DNA of 12,905 nucleotides from JBMNTQ01 sp050945815 (lineage in GTDB: Bacteria; Bacillota; Clostridia; Christensenellales; JBMNTQ01). The notes under the pieces are model-generated. The model searched no databases. It worked only from the letters and a program-made list of their open reading frames with translations, and was not told the DNA's origin. The position numbers were made by a program, and so were the translations under genes. Of the stretch, positions 6,105-12,905 are shown piece by piece (the first letter of the stretch is position 1; each line of letters begins with the position of its first letter). The stretch spans positions 1-12,905 of the forward strand of contig JBMNTQ010000041.1 of assembly GCA_050945815.1 (NCBI GenBank). Direction: 5' to 3'.

Positions 6105-7016
6105 TTATAAAATAGCTCCCACAAATTCTCCAGCGTCAAAGGGTTGCAAATCATCGATTTTCTCGCCCACACCAATGAATAAAACCGGTATTCCTAAATC
6201 CTGCTTAATCGCCAAAACAATCCCGCCTTTGGCCGTGCCATCCATCTTGGTCAAGATAATCCCGTCAATCTCCAGCGTCTCATTAAAAATGCGGGCCTGG
6301 GATACAGCATTCTGCCCTGTCGTCGCATCCAGCACCAAATAAGTCTCCAAAACCGCGTCCGGCGCCTCGCGCCCAATCACCCGTCGAATTTTTTTCAGCT
6401 CCTCCATCAGGTTTTTCTTAGTCTGCAATCGGCCGGCCGTATCACAAATCAACAGGCCGGCGCCCTTGGCTTTTGCCGACTGAATAGCGTCGAAAATGAC
6501 AGCGGACGGGTCGGCCCCCTCGCCGTGGCGCACCAGCGGCACCTTAGCCCGCTTGCTCCAAACCTCCAGCTGCTCCGCTGCAGCCGCGCGAAAAGTGTCC
6601 CCAGCCGCCAGCATCACGCTTTCCCCAAGGTCGACATAATAGCAGGCCAGCTTCCCGATAGACGTCGTCTTACCCACGCCGTTAACGCCCACAATCAGCA
6701 ATATACGCATATCTCCCTGCTGCACAGCCGGCGCTTCCTCTTCCCGCATCATATCAATCATGGTCTCCCGCAGCAGTTCCTTCACTTTCCCGGTGTCCGT
6801 AATTTTGCGCTCCCTTGCCAGCGTCTTAACCTGCTCAATCAGCGCCCTTGAGGCCGTCGACCCCACATCCGCCATAATCAGAACCTCTTCCAGCTCCTCC
6901 AAAAAATCATCATCTATCGTTTGAAAGCTGGCAATCACATTGTCCAGCGTCTTTGCAATTCCCTCACGGGTCTTACGCATACCCTCCTTCAACCGAGTAA
7001 AAAAGCTATCAGCCAT
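6105..7016 (-). CDS. ftsY: SRP receptor GTPase FtsY
   Basis: FtsY is the membrane-associated receptor that forms a GTP-dependent heterodimer with Ffh and hands ribosome-nascent chains to the translocon. The 303-residue product has an N-domain (about 1-90) starting MADSFFTRLKEGMRKTREG, whose basic amphipathic helix probably binds lipid. The G domain shows the P-loop GVNGVGKTT (110-118), GDTFRAAAAEQL (139-150), DTAGR (192-196) and TKMDGTAKGG (256-265). It lacks the long acidic A-domain of E. coli FtsY, which is normal in Firmicutes. The open frame runs 77 residues further upstream, overlapping smc, but those residues are not FtsY-like. An AAGGAGAAGGG box precedes the ATG at 7016. It lies 58 nt after smc, the usual order. 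Confidence 0.97.
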   Translation of the reverse strand: MADSFFTRLKEGMRKTREGIAKTLDNVIASFQTIDDDFLEELEEVLIMADVGSTASRALIEQVKTLARERKITDTGKVKELLRETMIDMMREEEAPAVQQGDMRILLIVGVNGVGKTTSIGKLACYYVDLGESVMLAAGDTFRAAAAEQLEVWSKRAKVPLVRHGEGADPSAVIFDAIQSAKAKGAGLLICDTAGRLQTKKNLMEELKKIRRVIGREAPDAVLETYLVLDATTGQNAVSQARIFNETLEIDGIILTKMDGTAKGGIVLAIKQDLGIPVLFIGVGEKIDDLQPFDAGEFVGAIL

Positions 7017-7074
7017 ATTCCCTTCTCCTTCCCCATGCCGCCCTGCATCCGCAGCACCTTTATTTTGCAAAGAG

Positions 7075-10000
7075 CTACGCAGTCTTGTCCGCAATACGCA
7101 CCGATATAATCCTGGATACTCCCTTTTCCTCCATCGCCACACCAAACATACAGTCCGCCACAGCCATGGAGTTCTTCTTATGCGTAATGATAATAAACTG
7201 TGTCTCCTCCCGATAACGCAGCACATATTCCGCAAAACGATCTCCATTCACCTCGTCCAGCGAAGTATCCACCTCATCCAGTATGCAAAAGGGCGCCGGG
7301 CGCAAAGACAATATCGCAAACAACAGTGCCAAAGCAACTAAGGATTTCTCTCCACCGGACAAAAGGGAAATCGCCTGCAATTTTTTCCCCGGCGGCTGCG
7401 CATGAATTTCAATCGGGCTGTTCAACACATCCGCCCCATCGGTCAAAAGCAGCCGGGCGCTGCCGCCGCCAAACAACTGTGCAAACACCACGCCAAAGTT
7501 CTCGTCAATCTTTGCAAATTCTTCTCTAAACTGGCGGCGCATCGTAACAGTCAGCTCGTCTATCAGCGCATTCAGGTTCTCCCGGGCATTCTCCATATCC
7601 GTCTTTTGCAGCGTTAAATCCTCATATCGTTTCTCCACTGCCACCGCTTCCTCGATAGCTCGGGGGTTGATATCCCCCATTTCCTTCAACTGCTGCCGAA
7701 TTTCATCAATTTCCTGCTGAATCTTCCCCAAAGCCAGCTCCTGCTTATATGGCAGGGCGCCAGCGTACGTTAGCTCATAGTCCTCCCAAATGCGTCGGGC
7801 ACGATTGTCCAGTTCCGCCTCCAGCCGCGAAAAAAGCACTTCCATCCGGTGTTTTTTATCCAGCAGTTCCTTCATCTCCTGCTGCAACACCCGCTTTTGC
7901 CCGCCAATTTGCTGCATAGTTTCAAATAATATCTCTTTTTCCTGCTCCATCTGCTGCTTTCTCTGGTGCAGGGCCGCAAGCTCATGACCTTGCGCCTGCT
8001 CGCCCGCCGAAAGCCTAGCCTGCTCCTGCTCATACTGAGCTTTTCGCTGCTCGGCCCGCCGCAATTCCTCCTGCTGCCGTTCCCGCTCCCGGCGAAGCTT
8101 ATCCATCTCCCGCTGCACCCGGGCAATATCTGTGCAAAGGCCCTGCGTCTCCTTCTGCTGTGCCAACAACGCCAGCTTCGCCTCGGTCAGCGCCAGCGAA
8201 CACCGCTCCCGCTGTTCGCGCAAAGCCACCAGTGCCGCAGTCTGCGCCACAATCTCCTCCCGAGACACCCCATCCTCATTCGGCGAAGCATCCAGCCCCC
8301 GCAGCGTCTCCAACTCCCGCTCAACATCGGCAATACGCTCCGCCAGCCTGTCCCGTTCGTCACAAAGGCTCTGCCTAGTCTGAGTATTTTTATTACAATA
8401 CAATAAAACAGTATCCAGTTTTTCTGTTTCCCGGGCAATATCCACATCCAGCGTATGCAAGCTGCCCTGTATGGCTTCCGCCCCTAAGGCTGCCTCCTGC
8501 CGGCTCACCTCCTGGCGCGCCAGCTCCGCAAGCAGCGCCTCCCTCGACCGGTCAAGCTGCGCAATCTGCTCCCGGGCCTGGGCAATGCTGCGCTCCCGGC
8601 CCAAAAGCGAAGTGTTTTTCGTATGCACGCTGCCGCCGCTCATCGTACCCCCCGGCGACAGGATATCCCCTTTCAGCGTAACGGCCCGAAATGCGTAGCC
8701 GGTACGCTTCATCAGCCCGATTCCCGCATCCAGATCCTCCACAATAACAGTACGCCCCAGAAGAGAAGCAATTACCTTCTCGTATTTCTTGTCATAATCC
8801 ACCAGTTCGCTGGCCACACCCAAAACCCCAGGCAAAAGCAAAGCCGCCCGCTCCTTTTCATTGAGATGCCTAGGCTTAGCTGCGCTCAGGGGCATGAAAG
8901 TCGCCCGTCCATATTTCTTCTGGCGCAGGTATTCAATAATCTGCTTGGCGTCCTGCTCGCTGCCCGTCACAACATTCTGCAAAGCGCCGCCCAACGCAAG
9001 CTCAATCGCCGTCTCATATTGCTTTGGTGTCTGGATGAGCGAAGCGACAACGCCTTCCACCCGTCCGCTCAAGCTCGCATTCGTCTCACAGTCGGTCAGC
9101 AGTCTTTTTACGCTATACGCATAACCCTCATAATACTTTTGCATCTCCTTCAGCATAGAATACGCCGACCGCGCCCCCTGCAAAGCATCCTCCTGCTTGC
9201 GAAGTTCCGCCTTCTTCCCGTCAGTCTCCCTTTGTATGCGCTGCAAATCCCCAGTCTTTACGGCCAATTCCTCGCCTAAACTGTCCTTCTGCTGCAAAAG
9301 CGTCTGCATCTGCTTTCGGGCTTCTGCTGTCTCTTGCTCCAGCTTGCCTGCCTCCCGCACCACATTCCCAATCTGCCCTTCTAGCTCCGCCAGCTGCCCT
9401 GCCTGGCCCGTTTTCATAGCTTCCAGCCGGGCCAGGCGGCTTTTTACGTCGCTCTGTCGGTTCATCTGGGCAATCATCTCATTTTTACGCTGTTCCAGCT
9501 CCTGCTCAGCCTGGCGCTCCTCAGCATCAGCCTGGGTAAAGGCGCGCTGCCTCCCTTCAACAAGCTGGTCGGCTTCCGCGTCCTTTCGCTGCGCGGCAGA
9601 CAAGCTCTGCTGCATGTCTCGCAGCGATGCGGCATGTTCCTCCAACTGCCCCTCGCTTCGCTCCACAGCTTGGGCAATGCGCTCCTGCTCGCGCACAGCG
9701 TGCTCCATGCGCTCCCGCAACAGGCTCTCTTTCCCCGCCCGACGTTCAATCTCTGTCGAAGCCTCCACGATCTCTTGTGAAAGCAGGTTCAGTTTGCTGT
9801 CCAGTTCCCGCATGGCCTGCTCCGTCTCATCATTAGACAAAGCCGCCTCCTGCCGCTGCTTTTCCTCATAAAGCTCCCCCAGCTCTAAAATAGATTCCTG
9901 GGCGCTTTTTTGCCGCTGGGTATCTTTATCCTGTCGATACAAAAAATGGTTAAGCTCCAATACCTTCAAGCGCTCCCGCAGGGCAAGATATTGCCTAGCC

Positions 10001-10632
10001 TCTGCGCTCTGCTGCCGAAGCGGCTCAAGACGGCTGCCCAACTCTTCCAGAATGTCGTGAATGCGGCTTAGGTTTTCAGCAGTGTGCTGCAGCTTACGCT
10101 CCGCGTCCAGCTTTCTGGTCTTATATTTGGTAATACCCGCCGCTTCTTCCAAAACCAAGCGCCTATCTTCGCTTTTTGCGCTCAATATATCGTTTATCCG
10201 GCCCTGCCCAATAATGGAATAGCCTTCTTTGCCCACACCGGTGTCGTGGAACATCGCTACAATATCTTTCAGCCTACACGCCTTCTGGTTGATAAAATAT
10301 TCATTCTCACCGCTTCGATACGCTCGCCGCGTCACCGAAACCTCGCTGTATTCCACAGGCAGCGCAAAATCACTGTTATCAAAAACCAGCGTCACCTCAC
10401 AGGCCGACAGGGCCTTCTTCTTTTCCGTGCCGCCAAATATGATGTCCTGCATACTGCCGCCCCGCAAGGACTTGGCGCTCTGCTCCCCCAAAACCCAACG
10501 GACAGCGTCTGAAACATTGCTTTTCCCGCTGCCGTTTGGCCCCACGATCGCCGTAATGCCACGGTCAAAATCAATCTCAGTACGCTGTGCAAAGGATTTG
10601 AATCCATAAAGCTCCAGTCGTTTTAAGTGCAA
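7075..10632 (-). CDS. smc: chromosome partition protein SMC
   Basis: SMC is the ATPase of the bacterial condensin complex (with ScpA and ScpB), which extrudes loops and aligns the chromosome arms. The 1185-residue product begins MHLKRLELYGFKSFAQRTEI. It has the Walker A GPNGSGKSN (31-39), then a long coiled coil rich in E, Q, R and L (about 165-515). The hinge (about 520-665) includes SGRVEGVVASL, LGGALQNVV and GDILSPGGTMSGGS. A returning coiled coil (about 670-1020) leads to the ABC signature LLSGGEKSL (1090-1098), Walker B FCILDEVD (1115-1122) and IIITHKKNSMAVAD. The start codon is TTG: no ATG is available nearby, AGGAG lies 4 nt before it, and the N-terminus matches the family exactly. It follows rnc by 26 nt. 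Confidence 0.98.
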   Translation of the reverse strand: MHLKRLELYGFKSFAQRTEIDFDRGITAIVGPNGSGKSNVSDAVRWVLGEQSAKSLRGGSMQDIIFGGTEKKKALSACEVTLVFDNSDFALPVEYSEVSVTRRAYRSGENEYFINQKACRLKDIVAMFHDTGVGKEGYSIIGQGRINDILSAKSEDRRLVLEEAAGITKYKTRKLDAERKLQHTAENLSRIHDILEELGSRLEPLRQQSAEARQYLALRERLKVLELNHFLYRQDKDTQRQKSAQESILELGELYEEKQRQEAALSNDETEQAMRELDSKLNLLSQEIVEASTEIERRAGKESLLRERMEHAVREQERIAQAVERSEGQLEEHAASLRDMQQSLSAAQRKDAEADQLVEGRQRAFTQADAEERQAEQELEQRKNEMIAQMNRQSDVKSRLARLEAMKTGQAGQLAELEGQIGNVVREAGKLEQETAEARKQMQTLLQQKDSLGEELAVKTGDLQRIQRETDGKKAELRKQEDALQGARSAYSMLKEMQKYYEGYAYSVKRLLTDCETNASLSGRVEGVVASLIQTPKQYETAIELALGGALQNVVTGSEQDAKQIIEYLRQKKYGRATFMPLSAAKPRHLNEKERAALLLPGVLGVASELVDYDKKYEKVIASLLGRTVIVEDLDAGIGLMKRTGYAFRAVTLKGDILSPGGTMSGGSVHTKNTSLLGRERSIAQAREQIAQLDRSREALLAELARQEVSRQEAALGAEAIQGSLHTLDVDIARETEKLDTVLLYCNKNTQTRQSLCDERDRLAERIADVERELETLRGLDASPNEDGVSREEIVAQTAALVALREQRERCSLALTEAKLALLAQQKETQGLCTDIARVQREMDKLRRERERQQEELRRAEQRKAQYEQEQARLSAGEQAQGHELAALHQRKQQMEQEKEILFETMQQIGGQKRVLQQEMKELLDKKHRMEVLFSRLEAELDNRARRIWEDYELTYAGALPYKQELALGKIQQEIDEIRQQLKEMGDINPRAIEEAVAVEKRYEDLTLQKTDMENARENLNALIDELTVTMRRQFREEFAKIDENFGVVFAQLFGGGSARLLLTDGADVLNSPIEIHAQPPGKKLQAISLLSGGEKSLVALALLFAILSLRPAPFCILDEVDTSLDEVNGDRFAEYVLRYREETQFIIITHKKNSMAVADCMFGVAMEEKGVSRIISVRIADKTA

Positions 10633-10658
10633 CGTTCTCCTGCCTCCTCCGTGTTCGT

Positions 10659-11348
10659 TCAGCGTCCGCTGCGCTTGTGCTCCAACCGATCCAGCGCTTG
10701 CTTTGCCGCCTGCTGCTCTGCGCTCTTCTTGCGCGATCCGCAGCCCTCGCCCAGCACCAAACCATCATAGCACACCCTAGATCGAAACATCACCGTCTCC
10801 CCCGGCTGCCTCTGCGTCTCGTAGCAAATGGGCAGCGGTGAATCTTTCTGCAAAAGCTCCTGCAGCCGGGTCTTATAATCCAAAACGCCGCCCTGCCGCA
10901 CCGATTCTCGGATAGCATCATGCAAGATGCGCAAAACAAAGCTTTGCGCAGCCTCCAAGCCGCCATCTAAATAAATCGCGCCAATCAAGGCCTCCACCGC
11001 ATCGGACAAAATACTGGGCTTCTCTCTGCCGCCAGTGTTCTCCTCGCCCCTGCCTAGGCGTATCTGCCGGTCCAGGCCCACGCTTTTTGCCGCCCGATAC
11101 AACGAATGCTCCGTCACAATTCCAGTACGCACTTTTGTCAGCTCCCCTTCCGTAAACAAAGGGAACGTATCATAAAGAAAATGGCTGATAACCAGCTCTA
11201 AAACAGCATCGCCCAAATATTCCATTCGGTCAAACTGATGGTTCTTCCCGTCGCTGGCGGACGAATGGGTCAGTGCACCATAAAGCAGCGCACGGTCGGA
11301 AAATCGATAGCGAATGCGCCGCTCAAAATCATTATCTTCCATCAACAT
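10659..11348 (-). CDS. rnc: ribonuclease III
   Basis: RNase III cleaves double-stranded RNA, releasing 16S and 23S rRNA precursors and processing some mRNAs and scRNA. With the chosen start the product has 229 residues. An endonuclease domain contains RMEYLGDAVLEL (41-52) and SDAVEALIGAIYLDGG (115-130). The metal-binding acids are E43, D47, D116 and E119. A C-terminal double-stranded RNA-binding domain starts at DYKTRLQELLQ (about 157) and ends with GSRKKSAEQQAAKQAL. The open frame reaches a GTG at 11369 that overlaps the plsX stop (GTGA) but has no good Shine-Dalgarno. GAGGG lies 5 nt before the ATG at 11348, which I prefer; the ATG at 11342 is a third option. No acpP lies between it and plsX, unlike many relatives. 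Confidence 0.95.
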   Translation of the reverse strand: MLMEDNDFERRIRYRFSDRALLYGALTHSSASDGKNHQFDRMEYLGDAVLELVISHFLYDTFPLFTEGELTKVRTGIVTEHSLYRAAKSVGLDRQIRLGRGEENTGGREKPSILSDAVEALIGAIYLDGGLEAAQSFVLRILHDAIRESVRQGGVLDYKTRLQELLQKDSPLPICYETQRQPGETVMFRSRVCYDGLVLGEGCGSRKKSAEQQAAKQALDRLEHKRSGR

Positions 11349-11365
11349 CTCTTCCCTCGAGTCTC

Positions 11366-12367
11366 TCACAGAGTATCAAGCGCGCTGATCTCCTGCTTAA
11401 TCTGCTCCACAACGCCCATCTGAGAAAAGCGCTTCGCCTGTCGGATTGTCGAAGCAATCGCCTTGGCATTGGAACTTCCATGCGCCTTCACAATCCCGCC
11501 GTCAATCCCTAAAAATAACGCGCCGCCATATTCCGAGTAATCCATGTTTTTCTTCAACCTGCGAAAAGCAGGCCCCAGCAACATCGCCCCTAGCTTGGAA
11601 CGGGTGTCCGTCATAAATTCCCGCTTCATTACAGAAAAAAGCGAACCCGCCATTCCCTCCATAAATTTCAAAATTACATTTCCCACAAACCCATCCGCCA
11701 CCACCACGTCAAAGTCGCCGGACAGGATGTCGCGCCCCTCAACATTCCCCACAAAGTTTATCGGAATCTCCTTTAAAAGCGCATAGCTGGCCTGGGCCAA
11801 GGCGCTCCCCTTCCCTTCCTCCGCACCATTGTTAATCAAGGCAACCCTGGGCTTGTCCACGCCAAATACTTTGTTCATATAAATGCTGCCCATCATACCA
11901 AACTGTTGCAGGAAAACGGGCTTACAGTCCACATTTGCTCCGCAGTCTATCAACAATACGCCGCCCTTTTCCGTAGGCAAAACAGGCGCGAGAGCAGGCC
12001 GCTTAATACCGCGAATTCGCCGCACAATCAAAGTCGCCCCCGCCATCACCGCCCCGGTGCTTCCGGCAGACACAAAAACATCCGCTTCCTTTTGTTCCAC
12101 CGCGCGCAGCCCCATCACCAAAGACGACTGTGGCTTCTCTTTAATCGCTCCCGTAGGCGAATCGTGCATCTCCACTACCTCCGGTGCGTGGCACACCCGA
12201 ACTCTGCTATTATCAAAGGAAAAGTCCTTCAGCCCATTCGAGATACGACTCTCATCGCCAAATAGAATCAAATCAAAACCGGATTCAGCATTCAGTGCAT
12301 CAACACACCCCTGTAATATAGCATCTGGTGCATGATCTCCGCCAAAAACATCGACAGCGATTTTCAT
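11366..12367 (-). CDS. plsX: phosphate acyltransferase PlsX
   Basis: PlsX converts acyl-ACP and phosphate to acyl-phosphate, the donor used by PlsY for the first acylation of glycerol-3-phosphate; it is a peripheral membrane enzyme. The 333-residue product has the N-terminal MKIAVDVFGGDHAP. Further conserved blocks are SAGSTGAVMAGA (100-111), LIDCGANVDCKP (138-149), INNGAEEGKGS (178-188), FVGNVEGRDILSGDFDVVVADGF and the C-terminal GGALFLGIDGGIVKAHGSS. Length is normal. The ATG at 12367 has a GGGAG box about 8 nt upstream. The gene has its own promoter after the rpmF terminator and starts the plsX-rnc-smc-ftsY unit. I see no fapR gene next to it and no clear FapR operator in its promoter. Confidence 0.97.
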   Translation of the reverse strand: MKIAVDVFGGDHAPDAILQGCVDALNAESGFDLILFGDESRISNGLKDFSFDNSRVRVCHAPEVVEMHDSPTGAIKEKPQSSLVMGLRAVEQKEADVFVSAGSTGAVMAGATLIVRRIRGIKRPALAPVLPTEKGGVLLIDCGANVDCKPVFLQQFGMMGSIYMNKVFGVDKPRVALINNGAEEGKGSALAQASYALLKEIPINFVGNVEGRDILSGDFDVVVADGFVGNVILKFMEGMAGSLFSVMKREFMTDTRSKLGAMLLGPAFRRLKKNMDYSEYGGALFLGIDGGIVKAHGSSNAKAIASTIRQAKRFSQMGVVEQIKQEISALDTL

Positions 12368-12408
12368 AATCCATCTCCCTTATAAAAAAATAAACCACGA
12401 ATAGCTTT

Positions 12409-12437
12409 AATATATCAAAGACCACCGAGATAATCAA
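12409..12437 (-). promoter_or_regulatory. predicted sigma-A promoter for plsX-rnc-smc-ftsY
   Basis: A TTGATT -35-like box and a TATATT -10-like box are separated by exactly 17 nt on the minus strand. They lie between the rpmF terminator and the plsX ATG, with a predicted leader of about 35 nt. Each box differs from consensus (TTGACA, TATAAT) at one or two positions. The position makes it the natural promoter for plsX. Confidence 0.65.
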
Positions 12438-12455
12438 TGTAGTTTTGGTGTAGAT

Positions 12456-12491
12456 TAACAAAAAACAGCTTCACTAAACTGAAGCTGTTTT
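12456..12491 (-). terminator. intrinsic terminator after rpmF
   Basis: A perfect 12-bp stem (AAAACAGCTTCA with TGAAGCTGTTTT) encloses a 6-nt GTTTAG loop. On the minus strand the stem runs into TTTTTTGTT. It starts 18 nt after the rpmF stop. The A-run on the 5' side means the same hairpin could work weakly on the other strand, but no plus-strand gene is present, so it should end the rpmF transcript. Confidence 0.9.
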
Positions 12492-12509
12492 CGACATACC
12501 AATGCAGAG

Positions 12510-12707
12510 TTATTTGGCCTTTTTACCAGACGCCTCTTGACCGATAGCCTGCTTACCATCATAATAGCCACATTCCTTGCATACTCTATGGGAAAGCTTC
12601 GGCTTACGGCACTGTGGGCACGCTGCAATGCTGGGAGCAGTCAGCTTAATCTGGCTACGTCTTGAGTCACGCTTGGCCTTCGATGTCTTTCTCTTGGGTA
12701 CTGCCAC
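12510..12707 (-). CDS. rpmF: 50S ribosomal protein L32 (bL32)
   Basis: L32 is a small 50S protein with a zinc ribbon. The 65-residue product starts MAVPKRKTSKAKRDSRRS, diagnostic for the family. It carries an intact four-cysteine zinc site: C30-x2-C33 and C43-x2-C46. It is therefore the zinc-containing form, not the cysteine-free paralogue some bacteria induce under zinc limitation. The start codon is GTG, preceded by AGGAGG with a 7-nt spacer. The gene stands as its own unit between a strong promoter and a terminator. In relatives it commonly follows a DUF177 (YceD) gene; here that gene is absent and ackA lies directly upstream. Confidence 0.98.
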   Translation of the reverse strand: MAVPKRKTSKAKRDSRRSQIKLTAPSIAACPQCRKPKLSHRVCKECGYYDGKQAIGQEASGKKAK

Positions 12708-12757
12708 GACTCCACCTCCTCGATCGTTTTCTCAACTCGGCGCTTTGTGTGCGACGA

Positions 12758-12779
12758 GTAACGAATCGTCCATTCGTAC
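12758..12779 (-). promoter_or_regulatory. hairpin in the rpmF leader
   Basis: In the roughly 85-nt rpmF 5' UTR, ACGAAT and ATTCGT pair around a 5-nt GGACG loop. Allowing one bulged base, the stem extends with GTA/TAC to 8 bp. A smaller CGCA-TTG-TGCG hairpin (12780-12790) sits at the predicted 5' end of the transcript. Neither has a T run. Function unknown; an L32-responsive or mRNA-stabilising role is only a guess. Confidence 0.4.
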
Positions 12780-12798
12780 CGCACAATGCGACTTAATA

Positions 12799-12827
12799 AG
12801 TATAGTGAACTTTTAGAATTTTGTCAA
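12799..12827 (-). promoter_or_regulatory. sigma-A promoter for rpmF
   Basis: A perfect TTGACA -35 box and a TATACT -10 box are separated by exactly 17 nt. The ackA TGA stop codon lies inside the -35 box, so the promoter begins within the end of the upstream gene. Predicted transcription start is near 12792, giving a leader of about 85 nt. Confidence 0.88.
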
Positions 12828-12905
12828 TGTTTATTTATCAAAGTCATCGTATCCCGGGCAATCACCTTTTCCTCATCCGTAGGAATAATGAAAATCTTAA
12901 CCTTG
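12824..12905 (-). CDS. ackA: acetate kinase, C-terminal end only
   Basis: Only the last 26 residues are in the window: KVKIFIIPTDEEKVIARDTM followed by TLINKH and a TGA stop. The IPTDEE-x-x-IARDT motif is characteristic of the acetate kinase C-terminus. Acetate kinase interconverts acetyl phosphate plus ADP and acetate plus ATP, usually with phosphotransacetylase. ackA next to rpmF is a common arrangement in Clostridia, which supports the call. No terminator is visible between its stop and the rpmF promoter, so some of its transcript may continue into rpmF. Confidence 0.85.
   Translation of the reverse strand, partial: KVKIFIIPTDEEKVIARDTMTLINKH

Noticed and set aside
8623..9871. Two long plus-strand open frames (218 and 224 codons) opposite the smc hinge and coiled coil
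   Set aside because: Their Ser/Cys/Ala- and Leu/Arg/Gln-rich composition is the antisense image of the coiled coil, and smc is clearly the real gene.
1..12905. Mobile elements, CRISPR, tRNA/rRNA genes or a novel defence-type system
   Set aside because: No transposase, integrase, repeat-spacer array or structural RNA gene was seen; almost every base is taken up by conserved core genes.

Overview
This window looks like a Firmicutes chromosome, most likely a member of the Clostridia with moderate GC content. That is inferred from gene order and protein character; the species cannot be read from the sequence. Every gene I support lies on the minus strand, so transcription runs from the right end to the left. 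The content is almost entirely core housekeeping: lipid synthesis initiation, RNA processing, chromosome organisation, the SRP targeting pathway, and ribosome synthesis and maturation.

In transcription order the layout is: the 3' end of ackA; a strong promoter; rpmF (L32) closed by an intrinsic terminator; a second promoter; then plsX, rnc, smc and ftsY. A third, near-consensus promoter follows immediately after the ftsY stop and drives ylxM, ffh, rpsP, khpA, rimM and trmD. A fourth promoter with a small leader hairpin lies before rplS, followed by rbgA, rnhB, yraN and the start of a secreted protein that runs off the left end. Genes are tightly packed: rbgA/rnhB and rnhB/yraN overlap by 4 nt (ATGA), and ylxM/ffh and rimM/trmD overlap by 11 nt. 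Gaps are tens of bases, except where promoters sit. No gene-free stretch exceeds 300 bases.

The genes fit together functionally. YlxM, Ffh and FtsY belong to the SRP pathway. S16, L19 and L32 are ribosomal proteins. RimM and RbgA mature the 30S and 50S subunits, TrmD modifies tRNA, KhpA binds RNA, and RNase III and RNase HII process or remove RNA. PlsX feeds membrane phospholipid synthesis, and SMC compacts and segregates the chromosome.

I see no mobile element, CRISPR array, phage gene, tRNA/rRNA or obvious novel system. The part most worth a second look is regulatory: a perfect 13-bp inverted repeat at the predicted 5' end of the ylxM-ffh transcript, with operator-like TACANNTGTA symmetry and a third imperfect copy next to it. 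Several genes usual at this locus in relatives (a DUF177/YceD gene, fapR, acpP) are absent. Several start codons are non-ATG (rpmF GTG, rbgA GTG, ylxM GTG, smc TTG), and for several genes the Shine-Dalgarno sequence decides a shorter start than the longest open frame.
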